64,000 nt of DNA from Romanomermis culicivorax (lineage: Eukaryota; Nematoda; Enoplea; Mermithida; Mermithidae): assembly GCA_963922205.1 (NCBI GenBank), contig CAWUHX010000146.1, forward strand, positions 186,001 through 250,000. Direction: 5' to 3'. Shown here in pieces: positions 32,691 to 44,367 of this stretch. Within the stretch, counting starts at the first letter, position 1. Each line of letters starts with the position of its first letter. The position numbers and the translations under genes are program-made. The notes below the pieces were generated by a model. That model was given only the letters and a program-made list of their open reading frames with translations. It made no database searches and was not told the DNA's origin.

Positions 32691-35600
32691 AATAGATTAC
32701 TCATAGTCAAACATAATGAATTTTTGCTATATTAAAAATGTGGCATTTTTGGTAGAATGTCATATAGGACTGGAAATTTGTAAGCATACTGACCTAACCT
32801 TCAGCAATTTTTCGAGTGAAAAATTTCACAGTAACAGCTCTAAGTAAATGATCTTGACGACAGTACTTATTTGTGTCACTTTTCTATTTGCAAGCATTTT
32901 GTAAAAAACAAACTAAGTTTATTGAGTTGGAAATCCTTCAAAAAAAGTAGGGTTCACAAAAAACTCCACAGTAGCTGCAATTTTGGGCTTGGATGGAAAA
33001 TTTTGTCGAAGTTGGTTTGAGACCTTGGATGATATGTTCACAAAAATTTGATCAAAATCTGAGATGGTCGAGTGGAGACCCACGTTTTTCTTGACAAGCT
33101 TATAAATAAAGGTGGAAAGCAAGTGCTATTTCACATTTTTCCAATGCCCTGCAAATATACGTCACAAATGACTTAAAATTTATTAACCTAGCCTTTTGCA
33201 ATTTTTTGAATAATGAGTCATAAAGTAAAACTTTGTGTAAACGATTTTTACGGTAGTACTTATTATTGTCGTTTTTCAGCTTACTAACATTTAGTTAAAA
33301 ACAAACTATGGATTGTTCTTCACCATAAGTTCCGTATAAAGTCTTCAAAAAATCAATCCTGCTGAAAACTTACATTCGAGGTAGACTAAAAGGGTCTATA
33401 ATTCTTTTTCATTTTATTACAGCAAAAGCTGTAGGATGTTTATTTTGAAATGTCATATTCAGCGAACCGATAAAATAAGTTAAAGTTGGAAGATAGTACG
33501 TCTTTTACTCTAACCAATGGGGGAAACTTTCTTGCTCGTCAGCGACAAGCAGACTGATTGAAAATTTCCTGTAATAACTTGGTCAAATACACATACAGGT
33601 CGATGAGATTCTATCCAGATCAAAAATAAACAAGCACGATGTTATTCTTTGTTTCTGGCCGACCAAGAAATCCATAGTTTTTCTGCAGTATAGAGCTTTC
33701 CTTTCAGTTTGTGGAAATTGCGCATCGAATTGAGCTTACTTATTTATTGTCGCTGCATCTGCCATTGCAAAGTGAATGGGGTATAGTAAATCACAAAAGC
33801 TGTCAGGAAAAAGACTTTCAAATTATTTACATTGCTTCTTTGATGATGTTTTTTTGAAATGTTCAAATCAGTTGTCCTTGTTTAGGTGCATTTAGGCATC
33901 GCGTCCACCAATCTTTTTCATCCTATTTTTGTTCTTTTCAGGGAACTTTTTCGTTATTATGCAAAATCATGCATCACATCTTTTTTCTTCAGGTCTCACG
34001 TTTGGCATCGAAATCCATGTGCGATCAGGCTGCGTCGGTTTTTTCTCTGATTCTCTCGGCGTTTTTTAACAGTGGAAGCTTTGCGGTCACTGACACGTCC
34101 AAATAAAATTTTTGCACATTTTCGATGAATGTAATGTGGCCAAGTCACCGAATGCCAACTGAATCCGGACTCATTTGCATAATTTATTGTCAGACTTCAA
34201 AATATCGATTTTCGGTTTGAAAACTTTTGAAGTAGTTCAGAGTCGAACTCTGGGTATTTGGAGCTTGACGTTTTTGTCTGATCTGAGTTGATTTATAATT
34301 TTAAAAAAATCCGAAAAGGAAGAGCTCAGTTGGAAGCAATATTTGCATGATCATCTTCACTCATGACCTATGCCATGTTTCTAGAATTCTTCAAATTCTA
34401 CGAACCCGGGCTTCAAACGTTGAATACGTCTCGGAGTAGCTTTGAATTAAGTTCCATATATACTCTGACGCACGTCGACGCACATTGATGCTTGTGACTA
34501 TTTTGAGACCGTACGCATTGGCACACATCCATGTGCGTCAATGTGCGTTATTATGTGTGGTCCCCCACATTTTTCAGGGGCACAAAATACCTGTTGTGTA
34601 GCCTATTTTTTTCTTGAACTGATTGTAAAAATCAAGAGTAAAAAGCAAGTAATATTTTGTATTAGGCCAATATGTATGTATTAGTATATACCAGGCAAAG
34701 AAGCATCCTGTATTTCCAAAACTTACTTGGTTGGGCATTTATCCAGGTTCAAGAAATATTTAAATGATAGCTCAGTGTGTGCAAATCTCTACAGCTCCCA
34801 AAACTGTCAGCGATGAGGGCGACATTACTTACACAGTTAATTTAGGAATGTACGAACTAAAGTATAAAAATATATAATTCTGCGGTTATCGTTAGTGAGG
34901 GTGCTCAGGAGTGCCCCTAAACAGGATTCTTCTTTTTTTGCTTCCCACTTTCGACAATTAAAACTTTTTTGCATATTGTGAAATGTTCATTGTGAAACTA
35001 TCAGTACATTAAACTATAGTCAGTAAGTTGTTTCATAGTTCTATAGTATAGATAGTAAGTATATCCCAAGGTGTAGACAAGGGCTATCTGGAAAATGCTA
35101 AGACTTCTGAGCCATAAGTATGCTTTCTTCAGAGCCGCGCAGCTCCCAAACGGTTCAAAGATTTCGATATTCAACCAATACAGTAAAAATGCATGAGCTG
35201 TGAAATATGAAAATAAAATTCTGCGGGATCTGATGAGAAGATGCTCGGAAGTGCACATAAACAACATTTTTTTAATTTTGACGACTCATTTTCCACACTT
35301 TAAACTTTCTGGGAAAGTGTAGCATGCAATTATTTACTGTAAATATTACATCAAAAGATAGAATATTTTCTCTTGTGTAAAATGAATATGCATTTATCGA
35401 ATGAGATCAATCCGATCCTGCAATATCGCTTGACTAGCAAGACCACAGAAAAATGCCAGAAATATATCAGTTCTCAAACTTTGGTATACTGTAGCGATGT
35501 GAATTTTCATTTTCATGCAAAACTAATAATACCGATTTTCAACTTATCATAGAGAAGGTGGGAACTCTCAGAAATCGTGTCTTAAAATATTTCTATATTT

Positions 35601-36205
35601 TGTGCAGATTAACTTTCTGCATTTGGAAAATCATTGTATAGAAATGATAATTCGAATATTTACCAGCTGAGGAATTTAAATTTGTGGTGGCTTTGATCCT
35701 AACTACATTTTCCTTTTTTGGAAAAATCAATTAATTAACTGAAAAATAGAGTTTTCATTTGGGGAATAAATGTCGAAAAGATCAATTTCAAGTGTTTTAG
35801 AATATCAAACTATGGAAAAATTAAAGTGTGTGCTATGTGCTGAATAGTCTATTCTCCAAAACCCTGAAAAAGTCATCCACATAGCCATGTTGATGATCTT
35901 CAACACACGTCTATACTGGATATGCATTAATGAGCATCAGCGTACCTAGATGACAGCCAGCGAGTCATATGCTCATTTGCATGAGGAGCTGACCAGCATA
36001 CGCTGGCGCCCATGCACATTGATGCATGTTAATGCACGTCAAGTATAGAAAGGGCTTTACTGCATGCAGCTCTATATTTTTGATGTCTTCTTTTTGCTGG
36101 CATAGCAACATATGAAACTTTAGTCTGTTTTCCTTGAAATGCTTCTAAATAATGAAAGTAGAAAGCAAGCAGTATTTCAGATTTTCTCGATTTGCTGATA
36201 AATAA
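32691..36205. other. Non-coding region without recognised genes
   Basis: AT-rich, no credible protein in any frame. Within it, 35460-35590 carries a fragment of palindromic family P (CTCAGAAATCGTGTCTTAA end). GCACATTGATGC/GTCAATGTGCG words cluster at 34465-34560 and 36010-36050, perhaps ends of a small element. The block 36118-36205 recurs at 25970-26055 and abuts the Polinton remnant. Confidence 0.5.
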
Positions 36206-36209
36206 TATA

Positions 36210-37293
36210 TCATATGGGACCTTATTATCTGTACCAATCCCTACACCTTCGAATAATTGTACAAAAGTATGCAAATATTTGTCTTCTTTACAATTTAACA
36301 TGTAAGGAGTAGTTGGTAAAGTTGTAATACTGCTAGTTAATTTTATCTGGTTTAATTCAAAATGTTTAAAATTAAAGGGGCTCTGTTGATAATGACCCCT
36401 AGCAGCAGCACCATCAATAAGTGCCACAATGAGTCGATGAGGTAGAGGTCCTGTGATTTCAGAGTTTGGAGGTGTCGAGCAATGACTAGCTGTTATATAT
36501 AGACTAGTGACATGACATTAAGTAATAGGATATTTTGCAGCTGTATTTTATAACATAGATTCAATAGCTAAATTAATATTATCTGCAACTTCAACTTTTC
36601 TAATAATTAATGATATGTTCTTAACTTCGATTTCATATGCCTTGTCATCAGTAGATATAAATTTTTGCAAACAAAAATTATCTCTATGTCAGTATTAATA
36701 AATTTTCAAAGTATGCTGATTTATTAAAAAGTGTTCTTGCATGAATAGATCAGTATGTATAGGAGCATTTCACTCAATGACTGTGCTGTTTTTGAACATT
36801 CACACTCTTTCCAAAGCACCCCTGTTTTTCTTTATATCAAGAACATCAAAATTCTCGAAAGTATAACAAGCAGCTGTAACATGCATTGATTTGGCATTAG
36901 GACCATAGTTCAATTCCATCTCCAAATAAGCTCTGTAAGCCTATCTATCTCTGCTGAAATTTTGAATAAATTTCAATCCGTTTAAAAAATGTTTTACCAA
37001 TCAGATTGATTGGTGCTACAACATTTCCAGTATGGTTGTTGTTGGCAACCGAGTTTAAATTGCAAACACCCCCATTAGCCTTTGTAATTCAAATAGTAAA
37101 ATATATAAAAAATTTTTGATAAATCTTGCATATGTGAATCAGGTGAAACAATAAACTCGTATGATCCTTCCCAAGTACAAAGATTCTGGAGCTGAATTTC
37201 CAACCAAAAACTTCTACAAATAGCTACCTGTGTTGGAGGTACAGTAAATAAATCTAATTCAGTTTTACTACTGAGACAATGCAGCATCAACAA
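36210..37293 (-). pseudogene. Polinton (Maverick) major capsid protein, broken
   Basis: Minus translation has the marks of a Polinton/adintovirus double-jelly-roll major capsid. Near the start is LDLFTVPPTQVAI then YEFIVSPDSHMQDLSKIFY; next VVAPINLIGKTFFKRIEIY; a Y-x-AYLEMELNYGPNAKS segment; IHTDLFMQEHF; ISLIIRKVEVA; and late PFNFKHFELNQIKL. These follow the family order, but at least four stops and frameshifts separate them, and the C-terminal end is lost near 36210 where another repeat begins. It would form the icosahedral shell of a Polinton virion. Confidence 0.85.
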
Positions 37294-37480
37294 AATTTAT
37301 TCATTTTGAAAAGATATCCTTGAAACTGACTACTCTACATGGAGTCTTTTTTAAGAATGAGGAATATCATTTTAGATGTTTATGGTTATGTTGTTTTAGA
37401 TGACCATTATTCTACTTTTTATTGCTCTTCATATGTATTGTAGAGGTCACATGTTTATGCTTCCCTTGACCTTTTCCTTT

Positions 37481-37700
37481 CTAAATACAATCACCCATCT
37501 TGTGTAATAAGTTTCTTGCTGCTTTTCACCCCTGATCTGTAACACTTTCTTTAAAAGAACGTCCTTCTACCATATTGCCTGCAATTGTAGAACCTGCAGC
37601 AAGCATGTGTTTCCCTGCAGACTTTAACAAGGGCATAGCTAGATGCTGTAAACTCTTGAGAAAATTACCCAACCCAGCTCCTTGGTGTCTATACTATATG
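37481..37700 (-). pseudogene. Polinton small basic amphipathic protein (pVI/pX-like)
   Basis: Minus frame with GAGLGNFLKSLQHLAMPLL, KSAGKHMLAAGSTIAGNM and EGRSFKESVT. Gly-rich start, amphipathic helix, Ala/Gly-rich middle and R-x-FKE-x-A/V motif are those of the short protein encoded between penton-like and major capsid genes in Polintons and adintoviruses. One TGA interrupts the C-terminal part. Position between the two capsid genes supports the call. Confidence 0.7.
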
Positions 37701-37786
37701 CATATTTTGCTTTGTAAATAAAAATAAAATTAATAAAGTAAGAGTGTTTGCAAAAATTCAACTGGATGACAACATGTCCAAATGCA

Positions 37787-37812
37787 AATGAATGAATGAG
37801 TGAATGAATGTA
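37787..37812. repeat. ATGA-type microsatellite
   Basis: Six imperfect copies of ATGA/GTGA (ATGAATGAATGAGTGAATGA). Confidence 0.8.
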
Positions 37813-37826
37813 AAAATTCAATACTA

Positions 37827-38720
37827 TTATAAGAATGAAGCACTACATTGCTGCAAATGTAGTTTAACTATAACGTTCCCAAACTGGAATGGTATAAATT
37901 CATTCATACTGCTTTTTATATTAATTTCAAGAACAGTAATTCCTTTGAATGGGAATATAATGAGGTGTTTCATGTAATTGGCTTACTATAGCTTTGTATA
38001 TTCCCTGCATATTCACTATACCTAAAAGGGGTGCTAAAGTATTTCTAACAATTTGATCCTCAATGATATTACAGTAAACATAAAAGATCTGTAATCCATT
38101 TAAATTTGGTGGTTGAACAACCAACATACACAAATGCTTATTCCCTTGATCAGCAAGAAAAACAGACTGAGATGCTGGTACATGAGCAATATAATTTTGC
38201 GGTTTGTCTCCAATTGTATGAAGATTAATGTAGACACTTGTATTTACAAAATCATCAGGAGATGCAGCAGTATTGGTAGCAGAAAACCCATTGCTTATAT
38301 TAATTTTACACAGACTTTTACCACTTTTTATTTTTAAATTAACCAATCATGTAAAAATGCATATATCTATTCCTGCAATAGCTGCTCCAATTTTGGTATT
38401 CAATTCATCAATTAAATCAGCCATATTAAAATTTTTTTTCAGAAACTATCAGTTTTATTTCTTTAACTGGTTCGAGCCTGTTTCCAATACAGTCTGTAAA
38501 TAGTATTATGACCTTGTCCCCATTCCAGTTGGAAATTATAGCCCAGCATATATTATTTTGCTTAATCCTACTTCCCAATTACCATCTAGTTTTAAATGAC
38601 ACAGTAAATGAGCTGAAAAACCTGGGGGTGTGTTTCCATATTCGCTATTACTAGGTAAATAGATATGAAATTGGTCATCAAAGGTTGTCTTTATTTTTTC
38701 TAGTGTTAGTTCTTGCTATT
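37827..38720 (-). pseudogene. Polinton penton-like minor capsid protein, broken
   Basis: Minus pieces in family order: FHIYLPSNSEYGNTPPGFFS (N-terminal strand region), LDGNWEVGLSKIIYA in another frame, a 139-codon open frame (38346-37927) with IFYVYCNIIEDQIV and LHETPHYIPIQRN, and then, after a frameshift, GITVLEINI and FGNVIVKLH just before the stop at 37827. These match the penton-like protein of Polintons/adintoviruses (a single-jelly-roll vertex protein). At least three frame changes. Its left neighbour genes (small basic protein, major capsid) follow in the typical order. Confidence 0.8.
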
Positions 38721-38829
38721 GTCTTTAAAAAATTTGGAGAAGGTAACAATCCTGGTACAGGGCTAGGTAATAAATATCCTGTACAGGCGCACAATAAACC
38801 AACCCACAATTATGTATTATTATTGTAGA

Positions 38830-39533
38830 TGTCAGAGGGTCAATTTTTCTGATCTTTGGTCCTCTATTATCATCTATTTTATTTCTAACGTTCTTTGTTG
38901 CTAAAGTAAGTTCACTTCTCATTAGTTAAACAAATATTTTGAAAGGGTTTGTGCTGTTCTATTTTTGGTATCAAAAATAATAAATTGATGAAGATGTTTT
39001 CCATAATGTCCTAGTTATGGATTGGTGTCCTTTCACCTATTTTATTCATTCCATCATTTTTTAGTGATTTTTTCAGGTACACCATTTTTCTCTTTGGTCA
39101 TCAGTGAAGGTTTGGTCACTTATTATTGTGTTATATGGTGCACTTCGATGATGATGGTTTTCATTTCTCAACATTCACTCTTTATCTGGGAATAGTATCC
39201 CAGTTGACTTTCTCTAATGTCCATCGGTCTGTGTCCCTTTTGGTATAGTTCTGCTACTGACATTTTGGTAGAGTGTTCAGGAGTCACTAGGCCTTGTGGC
39301 CGGTGTTGGTTACTCCACCATAACAACCTTTTTTCCCCATTGTGAATTTTGGCATTCTAACCTGTATTTTGTTTTGTTCAATAATAATCACCATCATTCT
39401 ACATTGGTCTACAGGTAGTCACTGCTTCTTATCTCCTTCTCACCCAGTTAGCATCAGGGTAAGGACTGAGTTAGGAATCTACCACAAACTGAAGGAGGGT
39501 TGTCCAGGGTATACAAGGCAACCCATTACAACA
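38830..39533 (+). repeat. 5' LTR of LTR-A
   Basis: 704 bp, starts TGTCAGAG and ends ACAACA. The first part aligns to 63728-64000. Compared with the 3' copy it has ~120 extra bases around 39020-39145, so one copy has a deletion. It interrupts the Polinton remnant on its left. Confidence 0.85.
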
Positions 39534-39580
39534 TTGGTGACTGTACAACATTGGTGACTGTACAACATTGGTGATTGGTG
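39526..39580 (+). repeat. Triplicated LTR-end/primer-binding-site unit of LTR-A
   Basis: The 17-bp unit ACAACATTGGTGACTGT occurs at 39529 and 39546, and with changes again at 39563 (GGTGATTGG). TGGTGACTGT just inside the LTR end is the primer-binding site and is identical in element B (51353). The repeats look like slippage at the initiation site of minus-strand DNA synthesis. Confidence 0.8.
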
Positions 39581-39709
39581 CGGCTACACAGGCAAAGATT
39601 GATGAGAAATTTGCAAAAGCCAAAGTTAGGATGATGAAAACAACCATTAAGGACTTCAAAATCGAAATTGTTGACATTGGAACTGAATGAAAAAGACTTT
39701 AAAAAATGA

Positions 39710-41157
39710 ATGGCCAACATGGACGAAACAGTCAGCGAAGTTGCCAGGAAATTTGTAAATTCAGTTGAGGACACTGATCAGGCAGCAGACTTGGATGCAG
39801 GCAATCAGATGAATAAGATTGCGCAAATGTCTTCTGATTCTTCCTCTTTTGATAAAATTTATTCTCAAATAGAGACGAATTATTCAGTATCCTAGAATTC
39901 ATGAGTTCATCAACTATAGCCTAAATAGATGCCAAAATGGACCTCAAATTGAGAGTGCCAAAAGAAATAGAGAGAATGAAGAAAGGGAATATTCAGGATG
40001 TAGCCACTCTGGCCATTCTAGAATCCATTCATCAGAGGGTAGAAAAATCAACGAATGTGGTGAATGCAGAGCCAGCCAAGGCTACACTTTGGGAACAAGA
40101 TAGACTAGATCAAATGATGCATGAACGAGCAGAACAGATGTGCTGGAGGAGTAGTTTCATGAATTGGAACAGCAGAAGGCAAGGAAGGTAATGGAAAAAG
40201 TGGAGAAACAAATGTGAGAGCTATTGAAGAAAACCAAAAAGAAAACTGAGGAAAAGATAACAAATCAGGTGGATACAGAGATACTTCCATCTGAATCAGT
40301 CAAAGACCCTTCAGATAGAAGGTTGAGAGGAAACTCAATTGGTTCAAGAATCATGTGGCCCAGGCACAAAATGCCCATTAAAGAAATTTGAATGAAGAGC
40401 TACCTTCAACGTCATGGCATAACTCAAGAGAGATCCTGCAAATATTATGAAATATGCCACAAAATCAACTGGAATATTTCTGATATCAAGAAGATCCAGG
40501 AAAGCAAATACAAATTATCCTAAGTCGAATGAAGAACAAAGAAATATCCAAAAAGATGGAAGCTGCAGAAATACTCAACTTTTCTGCACGTTTGGGAGGC
40601 ACATTCAAGAATGAAGACACAGAAGACCTAAAAATTGAAGTACTCTGACCCTGCTGCGATTTTGAGACATCAACTTATATGGATAAAAATGGAAGATAGG
40701 AAGAAGGAAAGGCCAGTGTTATAAGAATGATAGCCCCTAAAATGGACACTCCTGCACTCAGAAAGGAGCTACATGATCTCAAGAAACAAAAAGGGGAGAA
40801 TACCAAAGATTTTTTGCAGCAAATAAAACTTACGTACATTTATTTAATTATGAAAAACCAGAAAATGAAAGAAATCGAATTGTCATCAAAATGTATTTTC
40901 ACAAAGCTCCCATCTACAACCAAATTCGAATGGAAGGAAGGCTGCATGAATTCAAAAATATTGCCTCTTTGGCAGAATTCATATATAAATTGAAGGCTGA
41001 TACAACAACCTGGGAGGAATTTAGCCAGGATCAAGAGGATGATGAAGATGATCAATTGAATCAAGTCTATGAAAATAGAATAATAAATAATCAACAAATC
41101 CATCAACAAGATCAAAATTATACTCAACAACAGAGTATGCATCCCCTGATTATGTGA
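39710..41157 (+). pseudogene. gag: LTR-A gag (capsid part)
   Basis: Frames 39710-39895, 39937-40191, 40727-40993 and 40891-41157 in sequence, with shifts and stops. The N-terminal part is acidic, then has a charged helical stretch (LILESIHQRVEKS-like). The capsid part, MDTPALRKELHDLKKQKGEN, then TKDFLQQIKLTYIYL and RLHEFKNIASLAEFIYKL, parallels element B's gag ([41 protein letters not shown]). It ends in Gln/Asn-rich sequence before the CHHC knuckle. Confidence 0.7.
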
Positions 41158-41756
41158 CCACCACCACCTGCATTTCAAAACACCTTGACCTATCAGGATA
41201 TTATCAAAATTGTCAATGAAGCCATAAGGAATCAGAACTCTCTAGCTCCTAACCATTGAGGGTTTAACAATAATAATAATAATGCTCAATATAATAACTT
41301 ACCTGATTGAGTTTTGGAAATACATATCGTTACCCATATTGCACTTATCATAAATCGAATAGTCATTCATCTGAGAATTGTTTCATTTTGCATCCTGAAT
41401 TAATCCAACCAGTGGATCGGTGAACATTTTGGAATCGTAACAATAATGTGTACAACAATAATCAAAACTTTGATAATTGGGGCGGATTTGTAAATCGAGG
41501 ACGTGCCAGATTCAGTAATTTTGGACAACAGCAACAATATAATAATAATAACCAACCAAATTCAAATATTCGTTATTATTACTGTCAAAACAATCAACAG
41601 CTGCCATCAAATAATCAACCACCATGACGTAACCCTCCTGCAAATCATCTCTCAAATAATTCCATAAATTTAATTAATTTGCAGGAAGCTAAAAAGAAAG
41701 AACAATCAGAAATTGTAGCCCTCGATTGAGTCCTAATAAAAAAATATGACCTAAAG
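41158..41756 (+). pseudogene. LTR-A gag nucleocapsid region with CHHC knuckle
   Basis: Asn/Gln-rich low-complexity sequence (AAT microsatellite at 41267-41282) surrounds CTYHKSNSHSSENC at 41340-41381. The spacing is C-x2-H-x4-H-x4-C, i.e. the second Cys of a standard knuckle is His. Element B has the same variant ([14 protein letters not shown]). Several stops occur on both sides. Confidence 0.75.
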
Positions 41757-42180
41757 TTGGCAAACATAATCAATTCAACATCTGAAGCAAAGCCAAGATT
41801 AGGTAGAAACAAGGAACAATTATTTCAAGAAAATTTTCCAAAGTGCCAATGGTTATTGATTCATGTTATAATCCATGGTGAAGAATTTGAAGCATTAATC
41901 GATGCAGGAGCACAATCTAGCTTTATGAGGACAGACACAGCCTTGAGATTATTGAACACTCCCAAACCAAACTTCCCTATTTTGAATTCTGTAATTACAG
42001 CCCTAGGCAAGTGAGTAACAACTTATGGGCCTACATTTATATATGTCAGAACCAGTTTTGGAAATTTCTCGGCAAGATTCTTGCTTTTAGATAACTTGAA
42101 TGAAGGTATTATCTTGGGTCTAGATTTTCTTACCCATCCTAATATCCAGGCAGCGATCAATTTTGGAAAAGGCCAGATAT
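41757..42180 (+). pseudogene. LTR-A aspartic protease
   Basis: WLLIHVIIHGEEFEALIDAG then AQSSFM: the catalytic Asp codon is 41901-41903 in the family signature (L-I-D-x-G-A; here Ala instead of Thr/Ser after Asp, which is unusual and probably inactivating). After a TGA at about 42012 the frame continues with NEGIILGLDFLTHPNIQAAI, the second conserved protease element (ILGxDFL). Cleaves the gag-pol polyprotein. Confidence 0.8.
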
Positions 42181-42215
42181 GACTAGCAAACATCCAAAAC
42201 GACATTGTTAGTGGG

Positions 42216-42686
42216 GTGCTATTTGATGATGCACAAATACCACTGAGGTTACCCACACCAAACAATCTGATGATACTGGATGAAGTGCAGATTAAGGAAA
42301 AAATTGAAGATGAAGAAGTGCCCGATTTGGAAAGTGATGATGACAAAGATTGCGTAATGAGAATCACCAGAATGGGTGGAGAAACTTTCATATGGACAAA
42401 AGCAAGAACTTGTGTACTGCCTAATACTACTACTTTTGTTCAAGCTGTGGTTTGGCCACAGAAAGATTGGGCAAAAGGACCTGTAGTAGTGGAGGAATCG
42501 GGAAAGAATATGCCCTTTGATATAGATGCCTTGATTGTTGATACAAGAAACAATGATTTTAGAGTTATGTTAATAAATGATACAAACAGAGGAATACCAT
42601 TGCCTAACAATGAATTGATAGCCAAATCAAAGAGGAAAACCATCAGACCGGACTTTGATTGCAGAACAAACCACAATTACAACTGA
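42216..42686 (+). pseudogene. LTR-A protease-RT linker
   Basis: 156 codons, acidic (EDEEVPDLESDDDKD), then a segment with GPVVVEESGKNMPF and NDTNRGIPLPNNELIA, the beta-rich tether common between protease and RT in Ty3/gypsy pol. No catalytic motif. Uninterrupted. Confidence 0.6.
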
Positions 42687-42769
42687 CTGCAGAGTGAACC
42701 GGAATTCATAAAAATTGTTATGCAACTGGTACGGAGTCCAGCATCAATTGAGAGGGTCAACAAAAACTT

Positions 42770-43670
42770 ATGAATGTTTTACTCAAATATAGACATTCTT
42801 TTAGCATGAAAATGAACTCATTGACAATTACACATGAAGCTGAACATAAAATTGACACTCCAAGTGCACTACCTGTACAAAAACATTACTGGAGAGCACT
42901 GATCATGCAATGCCATATGATATGTGAACATGTAAAAGATATGATAGACAAGGGAGTCATTCAACCTTATAGAAGCCCTTGGCCTGCACCATTGTTTCTA
43001 GTGGGTAAAAAAGATGGCATCTGGAGGCTGGTAGTCCATTACTAAGGGATAAATCAAGTGACAAAGGACAACAAATTCCTGATACCGAGAATAGATGATT
43101 ATTTGGACACATTCAAAGGTGCAAGATACTTTTCGACCCTTGACTTGAAATCGGGCTATTAGCAAGTGCCTATGCTTCCTGAATCGAAAGAAAAAATGGC
43201 TTTTATTTGCCAGGATGGCCTATTTCAATTCAAGGTGATGCCATTGATGTTAAAAAATGCCCAGCTGAATTTCAATGTCTTATGGAACAAATTTTATACC
43301 CATATGTTTGGAAAATATGTTTGATATAAATTTAATCATATTCTCAAAAACTATTAATGAACATCTCAAAAATTTGGAAACCATCTTCCGATGTTTAGCA
43401 AGCACGAACCTTATGTTCAAACCTGACAAACTTTCTTTTATGCCTGCCAATGTGAAATTTCTTGGCGGCATATTAGACAAAAACGGAATGTCAGTCCACC
43501 CCCAAATAATCGAAGTTGTGAAAAATTTTGAAGCACCAAAATTAATCAAGCAATTGCAGAAATTCTTGGGATTGGTACAATGGTTGAAACGGTTCATATG
43601 TAACTTAGCCTTTATAGCCCAACCATTATTCAAGGCCTTAGTGAAGAAAAACAGAAAAGAAAAATTTTAA
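42770..43670 (+). pseudogene. pol: LTR-A reverse transcriptase
   Basis: In order: [34 protein letters not shown], a stop where Arg is expected, GINQVTKDNKFLIPRIDDYL, STLDLKSGY, stop, QVPMLPESKEKMAF. The catalytic YxDD box is destroyed: the sequence before LIIFSK reads FDIN in frame (about 43320-43335). The thumb and connection follow (CLASTNLMFKPDKLSFM, FLGLVQWLKRFI). Clear Ty3/gypsy RT, inactive. Confidence 0.9.
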
Positions 43671-43673
43671 CTT

Positions 43674-44270
43674 TTGCAGGAACAATTGACAGCATTCGAA
43701 AATGTAAAAAATATGTTAATAGCTGCACTTTTTCTTAGGTATCTGGTGCTTGATGGATCTGCGAGATTCATCATCCAAATTGATGCCTTGGAAACAGCCA
43801 TAGGTGCTATTTCGTATCAAGAAATGGAAAATGATCAATGGACTATGGCATATTTAAGTAGATTATTGAATGTCGACAAAACTAGGTACTCTGCTATGGA
43901 AAGGGAATGTTTCATGGTAAAGTATGGCTTTAAACAGTATAGACATTACATCATGGGGTTTAGAGTCACAGTGCAAACAGACCATAAGCCTCTAATATGG
44001 TTATCAGCCGAAAAACAACAGAACCAAGGATTATTGAAGTGGGCGCTATATTTAGGCCAATTTAATTATATGATTGAATATGTGGCTGGAAGAGAAAATG
44101 CCTTTGGGGACTTCTTGTCAAGATCTGAAGAAAAGGAAAAGCTGAAAAGGAAACAAGAGGAATATAGGAAAGAAATTAATGATAATGAAGAGTTAAAAAT
44201 GGGAATGGCAGTGACTCGAGCAAAGATGAAACAAATGTTGGAGCTGGAAAATGCAAGAAACTTTTATTGA
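43674..44270 (+). pseudogene. pol: LTR-A RNase H
   Basis: Uninterrupted 198-codon frame after a single TAA that separates it from RT. Key residues are seen in FIIQIDALETAIGA (Asp), YSAMERECFMV (Glu) and VTVQTDHKPLIWL (Asp), then GRENAFGDFLSR ending the domain. A charged Lys/Glu tail follows. It degrades the RNA strand during reverse transcription. Domain itself looks intact. Confidence 0.9.
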
Positions 44271-44367
44271 CCTGCCACCCCCAACACAACAAGAAATTAA
44301 TCAAATGCCTGGAGAAGCAAAAGATGCAGAATTGTTATCCCTCAAATTAATAAAAAAACTACAATGA

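Larger units (their letters stand above)
36205..38829 (-). mobile_element. Polinton/Maverick remnant, structural gene block only
   Basis: Contains penton-like, small basic and major capsid genes in one direction. No protein-primed DNA polymerase, integrase, ATPase or protease was found nearby, nor the long AG-starting TIRs. The right side is cut by the LTR of element A at 38830, the left by a dispersed repeat at 36205. It is an old endogenous copy of a virus-like transposon. Confidence 0.8.
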
